64,000 nt of DNA, from assembly GCA_001464335.1 (NCBI GenBank), contig LNEV01000003.1:62001-126000 (forward strand), written 5' to 3'. Every line of letters begins with the position of its first letter. The stretch's first letter is position 1. The DNA is from Rhizobiales bacterium Ga0077545. GTDB lineage: Bacteria; Pseudomonadota; Alphaproteobacteria; Rhizobiales; Methylopilaceae. The translations under genes and the position numbers were made by a program. The notes under the pieces were generated by a model. It searched no databases. It saw only the letters and a list, made by a program, of their open reading frames with translations, and was not told the origin of the DNA. Positions 35,710 to 46,643 of this stretch are shown in pieces.

Positions 35710-36612
35710 ATGACCCTGACCATGACCGACCCGACCATGACCGATCCGAAAGTTCTCACGCCCATCTGGTTCGAATCGCTCCGCGACCGGATCTGCGCCG
35801 CCCTCGAGGCCGTGGAGGCCGAAGCCGGCGAGGCTCCGGGCAACGAAGGTCTTGAGGCGGGCCGTTTCGTGCGCACCCCCTGGCAGCGCACCGATCACAC
35901 CGGCGCGCCGGGCGGCGGCGGCGTCATGTCCATCATCAAGGGCCGCGTGTTCGAGAAATGCGGCGTTCACTGCTCGACGGTGTACGGGGAATTCTCGCCC
36001 GAATTCCGAGGCCAGATCCCGGGATCGGAGGAAGACCCGCGCTTTTGGGCGTCCGGCATTTCGCTGATCGCCCATCCGCGCAATCCGAACGTGCCGACCG
36101 TGCACATGAACACACGCTGCGTTCGCACGACGAAAGGCTGGTTCGGCGGCGGTGCGGACCTGACGCCGGTTTTGGCACGCCGCCGCACCCAGGAAGACGC
36201 CGACACGATCGCTTTCCACGCGGCGATGAAGGCCGCCTGCGACGGCCATCCCGGCGCCGAATATGAACGCTACAAACTGTGGTGCGACGATTATTTCTTC
36301 CTGAAGCACCGCAACGAGCCGCGCGGCACCGGCGGCATCTTCTACGACTGGCACGACACGGGCGATTTCGACGCCGACTTCGCCTTTACCAAATCGGTGG
36401 GTGAGACGTTCCTCCGCATCTATCCCGAGATCGTGCGGCGCAACATCGACACGCCGTGGACGGAGGCCGACCGCGAGGAGCAACTCGTGCGGCGCGGACG
36501 CTATGTCGAATTCAACCTGCTCTACGATCGCGGCACGATCTTCGGGCTGAAGACCGGCGGCAATGTGGACTCGATCCTCTCATCCATGCCGCCCGTGGTG
36601 AAATGGCCCTGA
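35710..36612 (+). CDS. hemF: Oxygen-dependent coproporphyrinogen III oxidase
   Basis: A 300-residue enzyme that oxidatively decarboxylates coproporphyrinogen III to protoporphyrinogen IX using O2. Conserved stretches are [65 protein letters not shown], and the C-terminal [18 protein letters not shown]. The N-terminus has three closely spaced ATG codons within repeated ATGACC units (35710, 35722, 35737); the first has AGGA 8 nt upstream. A perfect terminator follows 8 bp after the stop. Confidence 0.97.
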   Translation: MTLTMTDPTMTDPKVLTPIWFESLRDRICAALEAVEAEAGEAPGNEGLEAGRFVRTPWQRTDHTGAPGGGGVMSIIKGRVFEKCGVHCSTVYGEFSPEFRGQIPGSEEDPRFWASGISLIAHPRNPNVPTVHMNTRCVRTTKGWFGGGADLTPVLARRRTQEDADTIAFHAAMKAACDGHPGAEYERYKLWCDDYFFLKHRNEPRGTGGIFYDWHDTGDFDADFAFTKSVGETFLRIYPEIVRRNIDTPWTEADREEQLVRRGRYVEFNLLYDRGTIFGLKTGGNVDSILSSMPPVVKWP

Positions 36613-36620
36613 GCCATAAA

Positions 36621-36647
36621 AAAGAGCCCCGCATCGCGGGGCTCTTT
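36621..36647. terminator. Bidirectional rho-independent terminator
   Basis: A perfect 12 bp stem AAAGAGCCCCGC/GCGGGGCTCTTT with an ATC loop, flanked by an A-run on one side and T-run on the other, lies between convergent hemF and the RcnB-like gene. It can serve both. Confidence 0.92.
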
Positions 36648-36665
36648 CGTATTCGGAATGTCCGA

Positions 36666-37025
36666 TCAGCGGGCGGCAGCTGCACCGATGATCGCGCCGA
36701 TGATGCCGGACGTGACCGCGACCAGAGCATAATCGTCTCCGACGCGGACCCACTGATGGCCGCGCGGCGGCTCGTACAGACGATAGCGGCGGTAATCGCG
36801 CGAATGGATCACATGGCGGCGGTGATCGCGGTCAAGACGCTGACCCTTCGACCAGCGGCGCGGTGCATCGTAACGGCGCTGCGGGCCGTGGTGCTTCACA
36901 CTCGGTCCCTGCGGACCCTTCCAGTGCTGCTGCGAATGTTTCTGCGGGCCGCCGTGGTACTGGGCAAAGGCCGCAGGCGTGGCAATCATCGAGAAAGCGA
37001 CTGTGGCGAGAATGATCTTTTTCAT
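36666..37025 (-). CDS. RcnB family periplasmic protein
   Basis: A 119-residue exported protein. It has a signal peptide (residues 1-21, AFA), a long basic and His/Arg-rich middle, WSKGQRL, and the RcnB-type core YRLYEPPRGHQWVRVGDDYALVAVTSGII. A short hydrophobic, Ala/Gly-rich C-terminus follows. RcnB in Escherichia coli modulates nickel and cobalt efflux by RcnA; no rcnA is nearby, and many alphaproteobacterial relatives have no proven metal role. Confidence 0.85.
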   Translation of the reverse strand: MKKIILATVAFSMIATPAAFAQYHGGPQKHSQQHWKGPQGPSVKHHGPQRRYDAPRRWSKGQRLDRDHRRHVIHSRDYRRYRLYEPPRGHQWVRVGDDYALVAVTSGIIGAIIGAAAAR

Positions 37026-37116
37026 GTGGGCTCCTTGCGATGAAGCCCTTTTCGCATCGCTGACATGAACGGGAACTGAATGGTTACATTACTTTTTCGC
37101 AATTTTTGCCGCAGGT

Positions 37117-37614
37117 TCAGAGGTTTGTCACCGGCATGAGGGACGCCGGCGAGATCAGAACACCGAACGTTTCGCACCAGACGACGACCGTCGCGTATTT
37201 CGTGGTGTCGGTCCCCGCCGGCAGTGCATAGCGCTGGCTTCCCCTGAACGCGCGCAGGCGGCCGAGGTCGAGCGCCTCTCCGAAGGCCGCCTTGTCGTTG
37301 CTGCGGATGTCGCGGCCGGAGACGAGGTAGACGTGGTAAGCGGGACCCGGCGCGACCTCGAAATCCGCCTCCAGGAAGACAGCGCCCTCATAGAGGGTGG
37401 CCTGTCCCTTCCCCCAATGCACCGGATCCGACGGATTGACGTGGACGAAGGTGCCGCGCGCCCGGATTTTGGTGTCGGTCTCGCTCGTCTGTTCGGCGGC
37501 GGGCGGCGGCGCAAAGACGTAGGGGAAGACGATGAGGCCCGCGACGAGCCCCACCCCCGTGCCGAGGACAAATCCGAACAGGAAGATCCAGAGGCTTCTC
37601 AGCAAACGGCGCAT
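37117..37614 (-). CDS. Membrane-anchored DM13-domain protein
   Basis: A 165-residue protein with an N-terminal membrane helix (about residues 8-32) and a periplasmic DM13 domain. The domain signature GTFVHVNPSDPVHWGKGQATLYE, AYHVYLVSG and a terminal VVVWCETFGV with the single conserved Cys are present. DM13 domains have been proposed to take part in redox or hydroxylation reactions at the cell surface; nothing is established here. The ATG at 37614 follows GGAGAAGAG; it lies 16 bp downstream of the CCA-adding enzyme gene. Confidence 0.83.
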   Translation of the reverse strand: MRRLLRSLWIFLFGFVLGTGVGLVAGLIVFPYVFAPPPAAEQTSETDTKIRARGTFVHVNPSDPVHWGKGQATLYEGAVFLEADFEVAPGPAYHVYLVSGRDIRSNDKAAFGEALDLGRLRAFRGSQRYALPAGTDTTKYATVVVWCETFGVLISPASLMPVTNL

Positions 37615-37630
37615 GCTCTTCTCCTCATGA

Positions 37631-38860
37631 TCAAGGGGCCGTCGCGGCGATCCCCCGGGCGACGAGTGCGTCAAGACGTTCGGCATCGTCCGGGAAACCG
37701 GCGGCCACCCATTCTTCCTCTATACGTGCCAGCGCCGCGCCGAGATGCCGCCCCGGCGCCAGGCCGCGCGCCATCAGATCGTTTCCTGACAGCGGAAACT
37801 TCGGCGCATGCCACGCATCCGGCAGTCCGATAAGCGCGCGCCATGACGCATCGTCCGGGCTCGCGGCGGCCTCTGCCCAGCCCAGCAGCGCCCGATCGCG
37901 GAAGGCCTCGGCTCCGGCCCGGTACAGCGCGGCCCGCCGGCCCGGCTCGTCGAGGTCCGGCACAAGGCGCGGCCCGCGTGTCATGGCGTCGAGGCGCGCC
38001 GCCTCACGGTTCGACAGCCGCAGCCTGTCATGCAGGCGTTCGGCATTTTCGGGAATGAACAGCGCCAGCGCGCCAAGCCGAAGCACCGCATCCGGCGGAC
38101 GCCCAAGCTCCTCCTCGATACGCGCGAGTTGCTGGAGGCGGGGAAGGCGCGGCACGCCGCCGAGAATGGTTCCGAGAAAGCCGCTCGCCGCCATGATGGC
38201 GGCGGCCGCAGGCGCACGCGGCGCGACAAGGAATTTCAGAAGCTCGGCGCGCACCCGCTCGCGGGACAGATGCGCAAGCCCTTGCCGTTCCTGAATGGCC
38301 GCCGACAGCGCCTCGGCATCCGGCTCTTCCGCGCCATACCCCGCGAAGAAGCGGAAGAAGCGCAGAATGCGCAGGTAATCTTCCCGAATGCGCGTGCGCG
38401 CCTCGCCGATGAAGCGCACACGGCGTGCCTGCAGATCCGCTTCGCCGCCCACGAAATCGTGCACGGTGCCCGCTGCGTCGAGAAACAGGCCGTTGATGGT
38501 GAAATCGCGCCGCAGCGCGTCTTCCTTCCAGTCGCGCCCGAAGGCGACGACCGCATGGCGACCGTCCGTCTCGACGTCGCGGCGCAAGGTTGTGAGTTCG
38601 AAGGGGCGGCCCCGCACGAGCACCGTCACCGTGCCGTGCTCGACGCCCGTCGGCACGGTCTTCAGGCCCGCCGCCGCGGCGCGCGTCATCACCTCGGCGG
38701 GCGTCGCGGTCGTCGCGAAATCCACCTCGCTGGGCATTTTGCCGAGCAGCGCATCGCGCACCGCGCCGCCCGCGATGCGGGTTTCCTCACCTGCCCCGTC
38801 GAACACCGCGAAGATCTGGGTGACGCCCGGATCCTCGATCAGCCGACGGAGGACGGTCAC
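37631..38860 (-). CDS. cca: CCA tRNA nucleotidyltransferase
   Basis: A 409-residue class II nucleotidyltransferase. The catalytic head has RIAGGAVRDALLG and the metal-binding DFATT (SEVDFATTATP) near residue 50. RRDFTINGLFLD, DFVGGEADLQARRVRFIGEA and EDYLRILRFFRFFAGYG are the neck and template motifs. It adds or repairs the 3' CCA of tRNAs. The GTG start at 38860 overlaps the upstream DUF6111 stop by four bases (GTGA). Length is normal for the alphaproteobacterial form. Confidence 0.94.
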   Translation of the reverse strand: MTVLRRLIEDPGVTQIFAVFDGAGEETRIAGGAVRDALLGKMPSEVDFATTATPAEVMTRAAAAGLKTVPTGVEHGTVTVLVRGRPFELTTLRRDVETDGRHAVVAFGRDWKEDALRRDFTINGLFLDAAGTVHDFVGGEADLQARRVRFIGEARTRIREDYLRILRFFRFFAGYGAEEPDAEALSAAIQERQGLAHLSRERVRAELLKFLVAPRAPAAAAIMAASGFLGTILGGVPRLPRLQQLARIEEELGRPPDAVLRLGALALFIPENAERLHDRLRLSNREAARLDAMTRGPRLVPDLDEPGRRAALYRAGAEAFRDRALLGWAEAAASPDDASWRALIGLPDAWHAPKFPLSGNDLMARGLAPGRHLGAALARIEEEWVAAGFPDDAERLDALVARGIAATAP

Positions 38861-39135
38861 GGCTGGGGCCGCGGCGCGAAATGGCCGGGAACGAGGACGC
38901 CGTCCTTGTAGGCCGGCGGCACATAGACCTCGTCCGGCGTCGCGCCGCTGAAATCGGTGAAGTAGATGAAGCCGAGCACACCCAGAACGAAGCCCACAGC
39001 CGCAACCCACGGCAAATGCCTGCGGCTTTCGATCACAACCTCGGCATCTTTCCTGCGTTGAGAGCCAAGCCAAAGAAAGTAAACGGCAAACGGCAGCAAA
39101 AATAGAACGGCGCTCATGCCCACGCTTCTGATCAT
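38857..39135 (-). CDS. DUF6111 family small membrane protein
   Basis: A 92-residue protein with two hydrophobic helices (about residues 8-25 and 44-61) and a periplasmic or cytosolic tail ending VYVPPAYKDGVLVPGHF. The motif and the position directly ahead of the CCA-adding enzyme gene, with GTGA overlap, match the DUF6111 family of alphaproteobacteria. The start at 39135 follows AGGGCGGA closely; 39117 is an alternative ATG. Function unknown. Confidence 0.8.
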   Translation of the reverse strand: MIRSVGMSAVLFLLPFAVYFLWLGSQRRKDAEVVIESRRHLPWVAAVGFVLGVLGFIYFTDFSGATPDEVYVPPAYKDGVLVPGHFAPRPQP

Positions 39136-39322
39136 TCCGCCCTAAACCTCTCCGCTGGCCTGTTGTTTCCGTTCGAAATTATCGAACAAGGCTCTCTCGA
39201 TTGTGCACCGTCACGCTCTCGCCCTTTTCCGACTCGCACCATACCCTGAAGCTGGGTGAGCCATGCAAGCATTGGGGGCCTACCGGCCTGAAGTTTGCGT
39301 GAGTGCTCGCGAAGGAGTTTCC

Positions 39323-40327
<1,005 letters not shown>

Positions 40328-40332
40328 TCCAC

Positions 40333-41262
40333 ATGGTTGCGGCGCGGACACTGACACCACAGGAAGCAGCTCCCGCCGCACGCCACAGCGCGGCGGCTCT
40401 TTCCCTGTCCGGCGCCATGCCGCGCCTTGTCGTGTCCGCACGCCGCACCTCCGCGAGCATCGTGCACGGACTGCATGGGCGCCGGAGGCCGGGCACGGGC
40501 GAGAACTTCTGGCAATACCGCCGCTATTCGCAGGGCGAATCCGCCGGACGGATCGACTGGCGACGCTCGGCGCTCGGCGATCATTTGTATGTGCGCGAGC
40601 AGGAATGGGAGGCCGCCCATACGGTCTGGATCTGGGTCGACCGTTCGCGGTCGATGTTCTTCCGCTCCGATCTTGCCGGCGAAGCGAAGATCGAGCGCGC
40701 CGCTGTTCTGGCTCTTGCGCTGGCGGATGTGCTGGTGCGCGGCGGAGAGCGCGTCGGCCTCATCGGCCTCGGCGCGCCGACCGCGAGCCGCCGCGCCGTC
40801 GACATCCTTGCCGAACGGCTGGCACGTGCGGGCATGGACGACGGCATGCCGCCCGCTCATCCGCTGTCGCAACTTTCCGAGGCGGTCCTGATCGGCGATT
40901 TCCTTGAGCCGGAGAACGAGATCGCGCGCTTCGTCGGCGGCCTCGGTGCCAAGGGAGCGCGCGGCCATGTCGTGACAATTGCCGATCCGGCCGAAGAGAC
41001 CTTCCCCTTCTCCGGTCGCACCGAATTCGTGGACCCCGAGGCGCAGACGCGCTTCACCTTCGGCCGCGCCCAGGATCTGCGCGACGAATACGGCGTGCGG
41101 CTGCGGGCGCACCGCGAGGCGCTGAGGCTCATCGCGGCGCCGCTCGGCTGGTCGAGTGCGCTGCACCGTACGGACAGGCCTGCTTCCGAGGCGCTGCTTG
41201 CGCTGTACGCCCAGCTTGCCGAACGCCCGAACGAGCTGCGCAGCGAAAGACTTGCCGGATGA
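40333..41262 (+). CDS. DUF58 (VWA-like) protein
   Basis: A 309-residue DUF58 protein. The family core RRYSQGESAGRIDWRRSALGDHLYVREQEWE is near residues 58-90. A VWA-like MIDAS sequence DRSRSM (DxSxS) follows at about 101. It has no membrane helix, unlike many DUF58 members. It begins 5 bp after the MoxR gene and overlaps the next gene by four bases, so all three are translationally coupled. Confidence 0.9.
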   Translation: MVAARTLTPQEAAPAARHSAAALSLSGAMPRLVVSARRTSASIVHGLHGRRRPGTGENFWQYRRYSQGESAGRIDWRRSALGDHLYVREQEWEAAHTVWIWVDRSRSMFFRSDLAGEAKIERAAVLALALADVLVRGGERVGLIGLGAPTASRRAVDILAERLARAGMDDGMPPAHPLSQLSEAVLIGDFLEPENEIARFVGGLGAKGARGHVVTIADPAEETFPFSGRTEFVDPEAQTRFTFGRAQDLRDEYGVRLRAHREALRLIAAPLGWSSALHRTDRPASEALLALYAQLAERPNELRSERLAG

Positions 41263-44066
41263 TGGGGCTTCCGCTTGCCTTCCTCAATCCGTGGCTGCTC
41301 GTCGCGCTGGCCGGTCTTCCCGCGCTCTATTTCCTGCTGCGGCTGGTGCCGCCGCGTCCGAAGATCGTGGATTTCCCCCCGCTGCGGCTTCTGCTCGATG
41401 TCGTGCCGAAAGAGGAGACCGCTGCCCGCACGCCGTGGTGGCTCGTGGCGCTGCGGCTCGGCCTTGCGGCGTTCATCATTCTTGCGCTTGCGGCGCCCAT
41501 ACTTAACCCGCAGCAGGCCGCGACCTCCGGCAGCGGACCGACGCTCGTTCTGATCGACGACGCCTGGCCTGCAGCGTCCGATTGGGAAGCCCGGCGGCAG
41601 GCCGCCGACGCAGCTCTGGCTTCGGCCGAAAGCGCGGGCCGTTCCGTCGCGCTCCTCGGCCTCAACGAGGACACGCAGGACATCGCGGTCGGCACCGGCA
41701 GCGCAGCGCGCGAAAAGCTGAACGCGCTCGTGCCGCACCCCTTCATCCGCGACCGCGCCGTGCATCTTCCCGCGGTGCGCCAGCTTGCCGAACGCAATCC
41801 CGGTCTCAATCTCGTCTGGCTCGCGGGCGGCCTCGATCTCGGCAATGCACGCTCCTTTGCTGAAGCACTTGCAGGCCTCGGTCATGACAGCCGTCTCAGC
41901 GTGCATATGCCCGAGCGCACCGCGCGTGGCCTTGCCGGTGCGGACAATGCATCGGACGCGCTGACAGCGCGCGTGCTGCGCGCCGAAGGCACGAACGGCG
42001 AAAGCGGCGTGGTGCGCGCCTTCGATCTGCGGGGACGCCCGCTCGGCGACGCGCCGTTCAATTTCGGTCCGTCCGCCACCGAGGCCGAAGCGCGGATCGA
42101 ACTGCCGATCGAGTTGCGCAACGAAGTCGCGCGCATCGAGATCGCGGACGGGCGCACAGCCGCAGGCGTGCAGCTTCTGGACGAGCGCTGGCGCCGCCGC
42201 GCCGTCGGGATCGTATCCGGCGCAAGTGCGGACACGGCGCAGCCACTGCTCTCCCCGCTCTATTATCTGACCCGCTCCCTTGAGCCCTTTGCCGATGTCC
42301 GGCCGGCAGAAGCGGGCAATGCGTCGGAAGCGATACTGCGCTTCATCGATGACGGCGTGCCGGTGATCGCGCTCGCCGATGTCGGCACGATCACGCCGGA
42401 GGCCCGTGAGCGCGTGCGCGCGTGGGTCGCCAAAGGCGGTGTGCTCATCCGCTTTGCCGGCTCGCGCCTCGCTGCGGCGGAAGACGACGATCTCGTGCCG
42501 GTGCGCCTGCGCCGCGGCGGACGCGTTCTGGGCGGTGCGCTGGCATGGTCGACGCCGCAACGGCTCGGCGACTTTCCCGCGGCAAGCCCCTTCGCGGGAT
42601 TGCGCGTGACCGACGAGATCACCGTCACGCGGCAGGTGCTCGCAGAGCCGGATCCGGACCTCGGAAGCCGCACCTGGGCCATGCTCGCGGACGGCACCCC
42701 GCTTGTCACCGCCGTGCGCGAGGAGGCCGGTCATCTTGTCCTGTTCCATGTCACCGCCGACACGGTCTGGTCGAATCTTCCGATTTCGGGTCTGTTCGTG
42801 GACATGCTGCGTCGCACCATCGCACTTGCCGGCGAAGCGGCCCCTTCCGCACAGGAAAGCGCCGCGACGGGCGACGTGACCGACACGGCTCTCCCTGCCA
42901 GCGAAGCCGCCGTCCTGTCGCCGACGCGCACGCTCGATGGCTTCGGCGCGTTCCGAAGCCCGCCGCCGACGGCACGACCCGTCCTCGCCAACGGCATCCC
43001 GTTTGCAACCCCCGATCACCCGCCCGGCATTTACGGGCCACCGGACGGCTTCATCGCCGTCAATACGCTTGCGCCGGATGCCGAACTCAGGCGGCTCGAT
43101 CTTTCGGGCCTGCCGGTGAACGTGCAGGGCTATGCGACCGAAGAGCCAACGCCGCTGGCGCCGTGGTTCCTCGCTGCGGCCTTCGCGGCATTTCTTGTCG
43201 ACACCCTCATCGTTATCCTGATGTCCGGACGCCTCGCCGCCATGCGTCGCCGCACCGCCGCTGCCGCCGTTGTCCTTCTCGCCATTGTCGGCGCGCCGCA
43301 GGAAGTTCGTGCACAATCCGAGCAGGCCATGATGGATGCCGCGCTCAAGACACGCCTGGCCTATGTCGTGACGGGCGATGCGGCCATCGACGAGACCAGC
43401 GAGGCCGGCCTGCGCGGTCTCGGCTTCCAGCTCGCCTCGCGCACGAGCTTCGAGCCGGGAGACCCTGTCGGCATCGATCCGGCGCGTGACGAGATGGCGT
43501 TCTATCCGATCATCTACTGGCCGGTGGCCGAGAGCGCACCCGCCCCTTCCCCGGAGGCCCTTGCCCGCATCGATGCCTACATGAAGCGCGGCGGCTCGAT
43601 TCTGTTCGACACGCGCGACGCCATCTATGCCTCCGGCGCCTCACCCGGCGGCAATCAGGCCTTGAGACGCATCCTCGCCGGGCTTGACATTCCAGAGCTT
43701 GAACAGGTTCCGACGAACCATGTCCTGACAAAAAGCTTCTATCTGCTTCCGGATTTTCCCGGACGGTTCCGCGGCGGTCCGCTGTGGGTCGAGGCGCTGC
43801 CGTCGGAAGCCGAGCAGGAGAGCGGCGAGACCGTGGTTCTCTCCGGCGACGGCGTGTCGCCCATCCTGATAACCTCGAATGATTTTGCGGGGGCGTGGGC
43901 CGTGGATGAAAGCGGCCGAACGCTGCTGCCCACAACGCCCTCCGATCCGCGCCAGCGCGAACTTGCCTACCGCGCCGGGATCAACATCGTGATGTATGCA
44001 CTGACCGGAAACTACAAGGCCGATCAGGTTCACATTCCCGCACTTCTCGAACGGCTCGGGCAATAG
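41259..44066 (+). CDS. DUF4159 protein with N-terminal BatA-like membrane region
   Basis: A 935-residue protein. Residues 1-85 contain two membrane helices and the aerotolerance-type N-terminal motif FLNPWLLVALAGLPALYFLLRLVPPRP. A long extracytoplasmic region follows, then two helices around 635-680. The C-terminal DUF4159 domain (about 695-920) has YPIIYWPV, GGSILFDTRD and HVLTKSFYLLPDFPGRF. DUF4159 adopts a glutamine-amidotransferase-like fold without the catalytic Cys. It is probably a scaffold in the cell envelope working with the MoxR and DUF58 proteins. Exact role unknown. Confidence 0.9.
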   Translation: MMGLPLAFLNPWLLVALAGLPALYFLLRLVPPRPKIVDFPPLRLLLDVVPKEETAARTPWWLVALRLGLAAFIILALAAPILNPQQAATSGSGPTLVLIDDAWPAASDWEARRQAADAALASAESAGRSVALLGLNEDTQDIAVGTGSAAREKLNALVPHPFIRDRAVHLPAVRQLAERNPGLNLVWLAGGLDLGNARSFAEALAGLGHDSRLSVHMPERTARGLAGADNASDALTARVLRAEGTNGESGVVRAFDLRGRPLGDAPFNFGPSATEAEARIELPIELRNEVARIEIADGRTAAGVQLLDERWRRRAVGIVSGASADTAQPLLSPLYYLTRSLEPFADVRPAEAGNASEAILRFIDDGVPVIALADVGTITPEARERVRAWVAKGGVLIRFAGSRLAAAEDDDLVPVRLRRGGRVLGGALAWSTPQRLGDFPAASPFAGLRVTDEITVTRQVLAEPDPDLGSRTWAMLADGTPLVTAVREEAGHLVLFHVTADTVWSNLPISGLFVDMLRRTIALAGEAAPSAQESAATGDVTDTALPASEAAVLSPTRTLDGFGAFRSPPPTARPVLANGIPFATPDHPPGIYGPPDGFIAVNTLAPDAELRRLDLSGLPVNVQGYATEEPTPLAPWFLAAAFAAFLVDTLIVILMSGRLAAMRRRTAAAAVVLLAIVGAPQEVRAQSEQAMMDAALKTRLAYVVTGDAAIDETSEAGLRGLGFQLASRTSFEPGDPVGIDPARDEMAFYPIIYWPVAESAPAPSPEALARIDAYMKRGGSILFDTRDAIYASGASPGGNQALRRILAGLDIPELEQVPTNHVLTKSFYLLPDFPGRFRGGPLWVEALPSEAEQESGETVVLSGDGVSPILITSNDFAGAWAVDESGRTLLPTTPSDPRQRELAYRAGINIVMYALTGNYKADQVHIPALLERLGQ

Positions 44067-44070
44067 GCGC

Positions 44071-46137
44071 ATGACGAACCTGAACATCGCCTTCTCGCCT
44101 CTGATCGGTTTGTGGCCGCTCGTTGCGCTCGGCGTCCTGGCGCTCATCGCCGCCGTCGCGCTCGCCTTTGTGCGTCCACGCGGCGCGATCTTGCGCACCT
44201 GTGCGATCGCGCTTCTGTTTCTGGCGCTTCTCAACCCCTCGCTCACGCAGGAAGACCGCGAGAAGCTGACGAACATACTTGCCGTCGTCGTCGACAAGAG
44301 CGCGAGCCAGCGGCTTGACGGGCGGGATGCGCGAACCGAGCAGGCGCTCAGCCAGATCGAGGAACGCGCCAAAGCGCTCCCCGACACGGAGGTGCGCGTC
44401 ATCGAAAGCCAGGCGCGCGGCAGTGACGGCACAGAACTGTTCAACGCCCTTCAGGCCGGTCTCGCCGACGTGCCGCCGGACCGTGTCGCGGGCGCGATCA
44501 TGATCACGGACGGCGTGGTCCACGATGTCCCGGAAAATGCCGCCGCGCTCGGTTTCAACGCGCCGGTCCATGGCCTCCTTACCGGCCGGCCGAACGAACG
44601 CGACCGTCGCATCGTCCTGACGGCAACGCCGCGCTTCGGCATCGTCGAGAAAACGCAGATCGTCGGCTTCCGCGTCGAAGACACCGGCATCGCGGCGCAG
44701 GGACCGGCCAACATCGTCGCCCGCCGCGACGGCGAGGAGATCGCGCGCCTCATCGTCGTACCCGGCCGCGACAGCGAGATCGAAGTGCCCATCGCCCATG
44801 CCGGGCCGAACGTGGTCGAGATCGAGACAGACACGCTTGCCGGCGAGCTGACGCCACTCAACAACCGCGCGGCGCTCTCCATCGAAGGAGTGCGCGAAAA
44901 ACTGCGGGTGCTTCTTGTCTCGGGCGAGCCGCATTCGGGCGAGCGCACATGGCGCAATCTCCTGAAGGCGGACGCCAATGTGGATCTCGTCCACTTTACC
45001 ATTCTGCGGCCGCCCGAAAAACAGGACGGCACGCCCATCAACGAGCTGTCGCTGATCGCTTTCCCGACGCGGGAGCTGTTCGTGACGAAGATCGAGGATT
45101 TCGATCTCATCATCTTCGACCGCTATGCGCGGCAAGGCATTCTTCCCCTGCTGTATTTCGACAACATCGCGCAATACGTACGCAATGGCGGCGCGGTTCT
45201 CGTTGCGGCGGGCCCCGATTATGCCGGTCCGGGTAGCCTGTCGGAGACGCCGCTCGGCGATGTTCTTCCCGCCACCCCGCTCGGCGGCGTTATCGAACGC
45301 GCCTACAAGCCGATGGTGACGGATGCCGGCAACCGCCACCCGGTGACGCGCCGGCTCCCCGGCGGCGGGCCGAACCCCACCTGGAGTGACTGGTTTCGCG
45401 TGGTCGAGACGCGTGCGCGCGGCGTCGATCCGCTGATGTCCGGCGCAAACAACAGCCCGCTTCTCGTTCTGTCGCGCGAGGAGGAAGGCCGTGTCGCGCT
45501 TTTCCTGTCCGATCATGCATGGCTGTGGGCGCGCGGTTTTCAGGGTGGAGGCCCGCATGTCGATCTGCTGCGCCGTCTTTCGCACTGGCTGATGAAAGAG
45601 CCCGATCTTGAGGAAGAAGCGCTGCGCATGTCCGGACGCGAAGGCACATTGACCATCGAGCGCCAGACCATGGCCGACGCCGCCCCGCCCGTGACCTTGA
45701 CATTCCCGTCCGGCGAGACGCGCGAGATCACGCTGTCGCAATCCGAGCCCGGCCTGTTCCGCGCCAACATCGACAGCGACGAACAGGGACTCTACCGCGC
45801 CGAGGACGGCACCTTCACCGCCATCGCCAATCTCGGCCTCGCCAACCCCCGCGAGTTCCAAGAAATCGCCTCAACCGCCGATCGCCTCCAGCCCATTGCC
45901 GGCGCGACGGGCGGCTCGGTGCGCCGCATTGCCGACGATGACGGAAGCCTCGATCTTCCCCGTGTGCTGCAGGTACGTGCCGGCGTGCGCGCCTCGGGCT
46001 CCGACTGGATCGGCGTGCGCGAACCGGCAACGAGCGTGGTGCGCGGGCTGAACATGTTCCCGCTTTTTGCCGGAATGATCGGGCTGCTTCTGCTGATCGC
46101 TTCGGTCAGCGCCGCGTGGGCACGCGAAGGCCGCTGA
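44071..46137 (+). CDS. DUF1355-type membrane protein with VWA- and GATase-like regions
   Basis: A 688-residue protein with two N-terminal helices (about 12-60) and a VWA-like domain beginning ILAVVVDKSASQ (DxSxS). A GATase-like middle (RVLLVSGEPHSGERTWRNLL to GGAVLVAAGPDY) and a C-terminal anchor helix (MFPLFAGMIGLLLLIASVSAAW) follow. The order matches the last gene of the alphaproteobacterial MoxR-DUF58-DUF4159 operon. It starts 4 bp after the DUF4159 stop and converges on the GNAT gene with a 2 bp gap. Confidence 0.85.
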   Translation: MTNLNIAFSPLIGLWPLVALGVLALIAAVALAFVRPRGAILRTCAIALLFLALLNPSLTQEDREKLTNILAVVVDKSASQRLDGRDARTEQALSQIEERAKALPDTEVRVIESQARGSDGTELFNALQAGLADVPPDRVAGAIMITDGVVHDVPENAAALGFNAPVHGLLTGRPNERDRRIVLTATPRFGIVEKTQIVGFRVEDTGIAAQGPANIVARRDGEEIARLIVVPGRDSEIEVPIAHAGPNVVEIETDTLAGELTPLNNRAALSIEGVREKLRVLLVSGEPHSGERTWRNLLKADANVDLVHFTILRPPEKQDGTPINELSLIAFPTRELFVTKIEDFDLIIFDRYARQGILPLLYFDNIAQYVRNGGAVLVAAGPDYAGPGSLSETPLGDVLPATPLGGVIERAYKPMVTDAGNRHPVTRRLPGGGPNPTWSDWFRVVETRARGVDPLMSGANNSPLLVLSREEEGRVALFLSDHAWLWARGFQGGGPHVDLLRRLSHWLMKEPDLEEEALRMSGREGTLTIERQTMADAAPPVTLTFPSGETREITLSQSEPGLFRANIDSDEQGLYRAEDGTFTAIANLGLANPREFQEIASTADRLQPIAGATGGSVRRIADDDGSLDLPRVLQVRAGVRASGSDWIGVREPATSVVRGLNMFPLFAGMIGLLLLIASVSAAWAREGR

Positions 46138-46139
46138 AG

Positions 46140-46643
46140 TCAGCGGCGCTCTGCCGAGGCCATTCCGGAAACGCCCTCGAATGCATCGGCCACGAGTTCG
46201 CAGATGAGCAGACGGTTGGGATCGACCGGCCCCGGAACAAGAACCCGGCCAGGCGGCACTTTGCGGAATCCGACCCGTGCGTAAAATTCCTCGTCGCCGA
46301 CCAGAAGAACAAGCCTGTGCCCGCCCTCGCGCGAGGCCGCGAGCGATCTCTCTAGCAGCGCCGTTCCGATGCCACGCGCCATGAAGGCCGGCTCCACCGC
46401 GAGCGGCCCGAGCAGGATCGCAGGCGTAGCCCCGATGCGGATCGGCGACAGCCGCACCGAACCGACAAGCAGCGTACCGACCCGTGCGATGAAGCTGAGA
46501 TCCGCGAAAGGCCGCACGCCTTCCCGCAGCCGAAAGGCCGTACGGGCAAACCGGCCCGGTCCGAAGCCGCGCTCGTGCAGCTTTTCGATAGCCAGGGCGT
46601 AATCGGGCGTTTCGGCAAGAATATCGAGTGGGAGGGACGTCAT
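46140..46643 (-). CDS. GNAT family N-acetyltransferase
   Basis: A 167-residue acetyltransferase. The acetyl-CoA loop is ARGIGTALLERSL (Q/RxxGxG/A form), preceded by ILLGPLAVEPAFM and followed by LVGDEEFYARVGFRKVPPG, a pattern of the YhbS-like branch. The substrate is not predictable. The ATG at 46643 was chosen; an upstream TTG at 46718 would add 25 residues without similarity. Confidence 0.85.
   Translation of the reverse strand: MTSLPLDILAETPDYALAIEKLHERGFGPGRFARTAFRLREGVRPFADLSFIARVGTLLVGSVRLSPIRIGATPAILLGPLAVEPAFMARGIGTALLERSLAASREGGHRLVLLVGDEEFYARVGFRKVPPGRVLVPGPVDPNRLLICELVADAFEGVSGMASAERR

Noticed and set aside
40857-43316. An 819-codon antisense frame, and a 626-codon one at 43981-45861
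   Set aside because: They mirror the DUF4159 and DUF1355 genes; composition is typical of GC-rich antisense frames and no family motif is visible.
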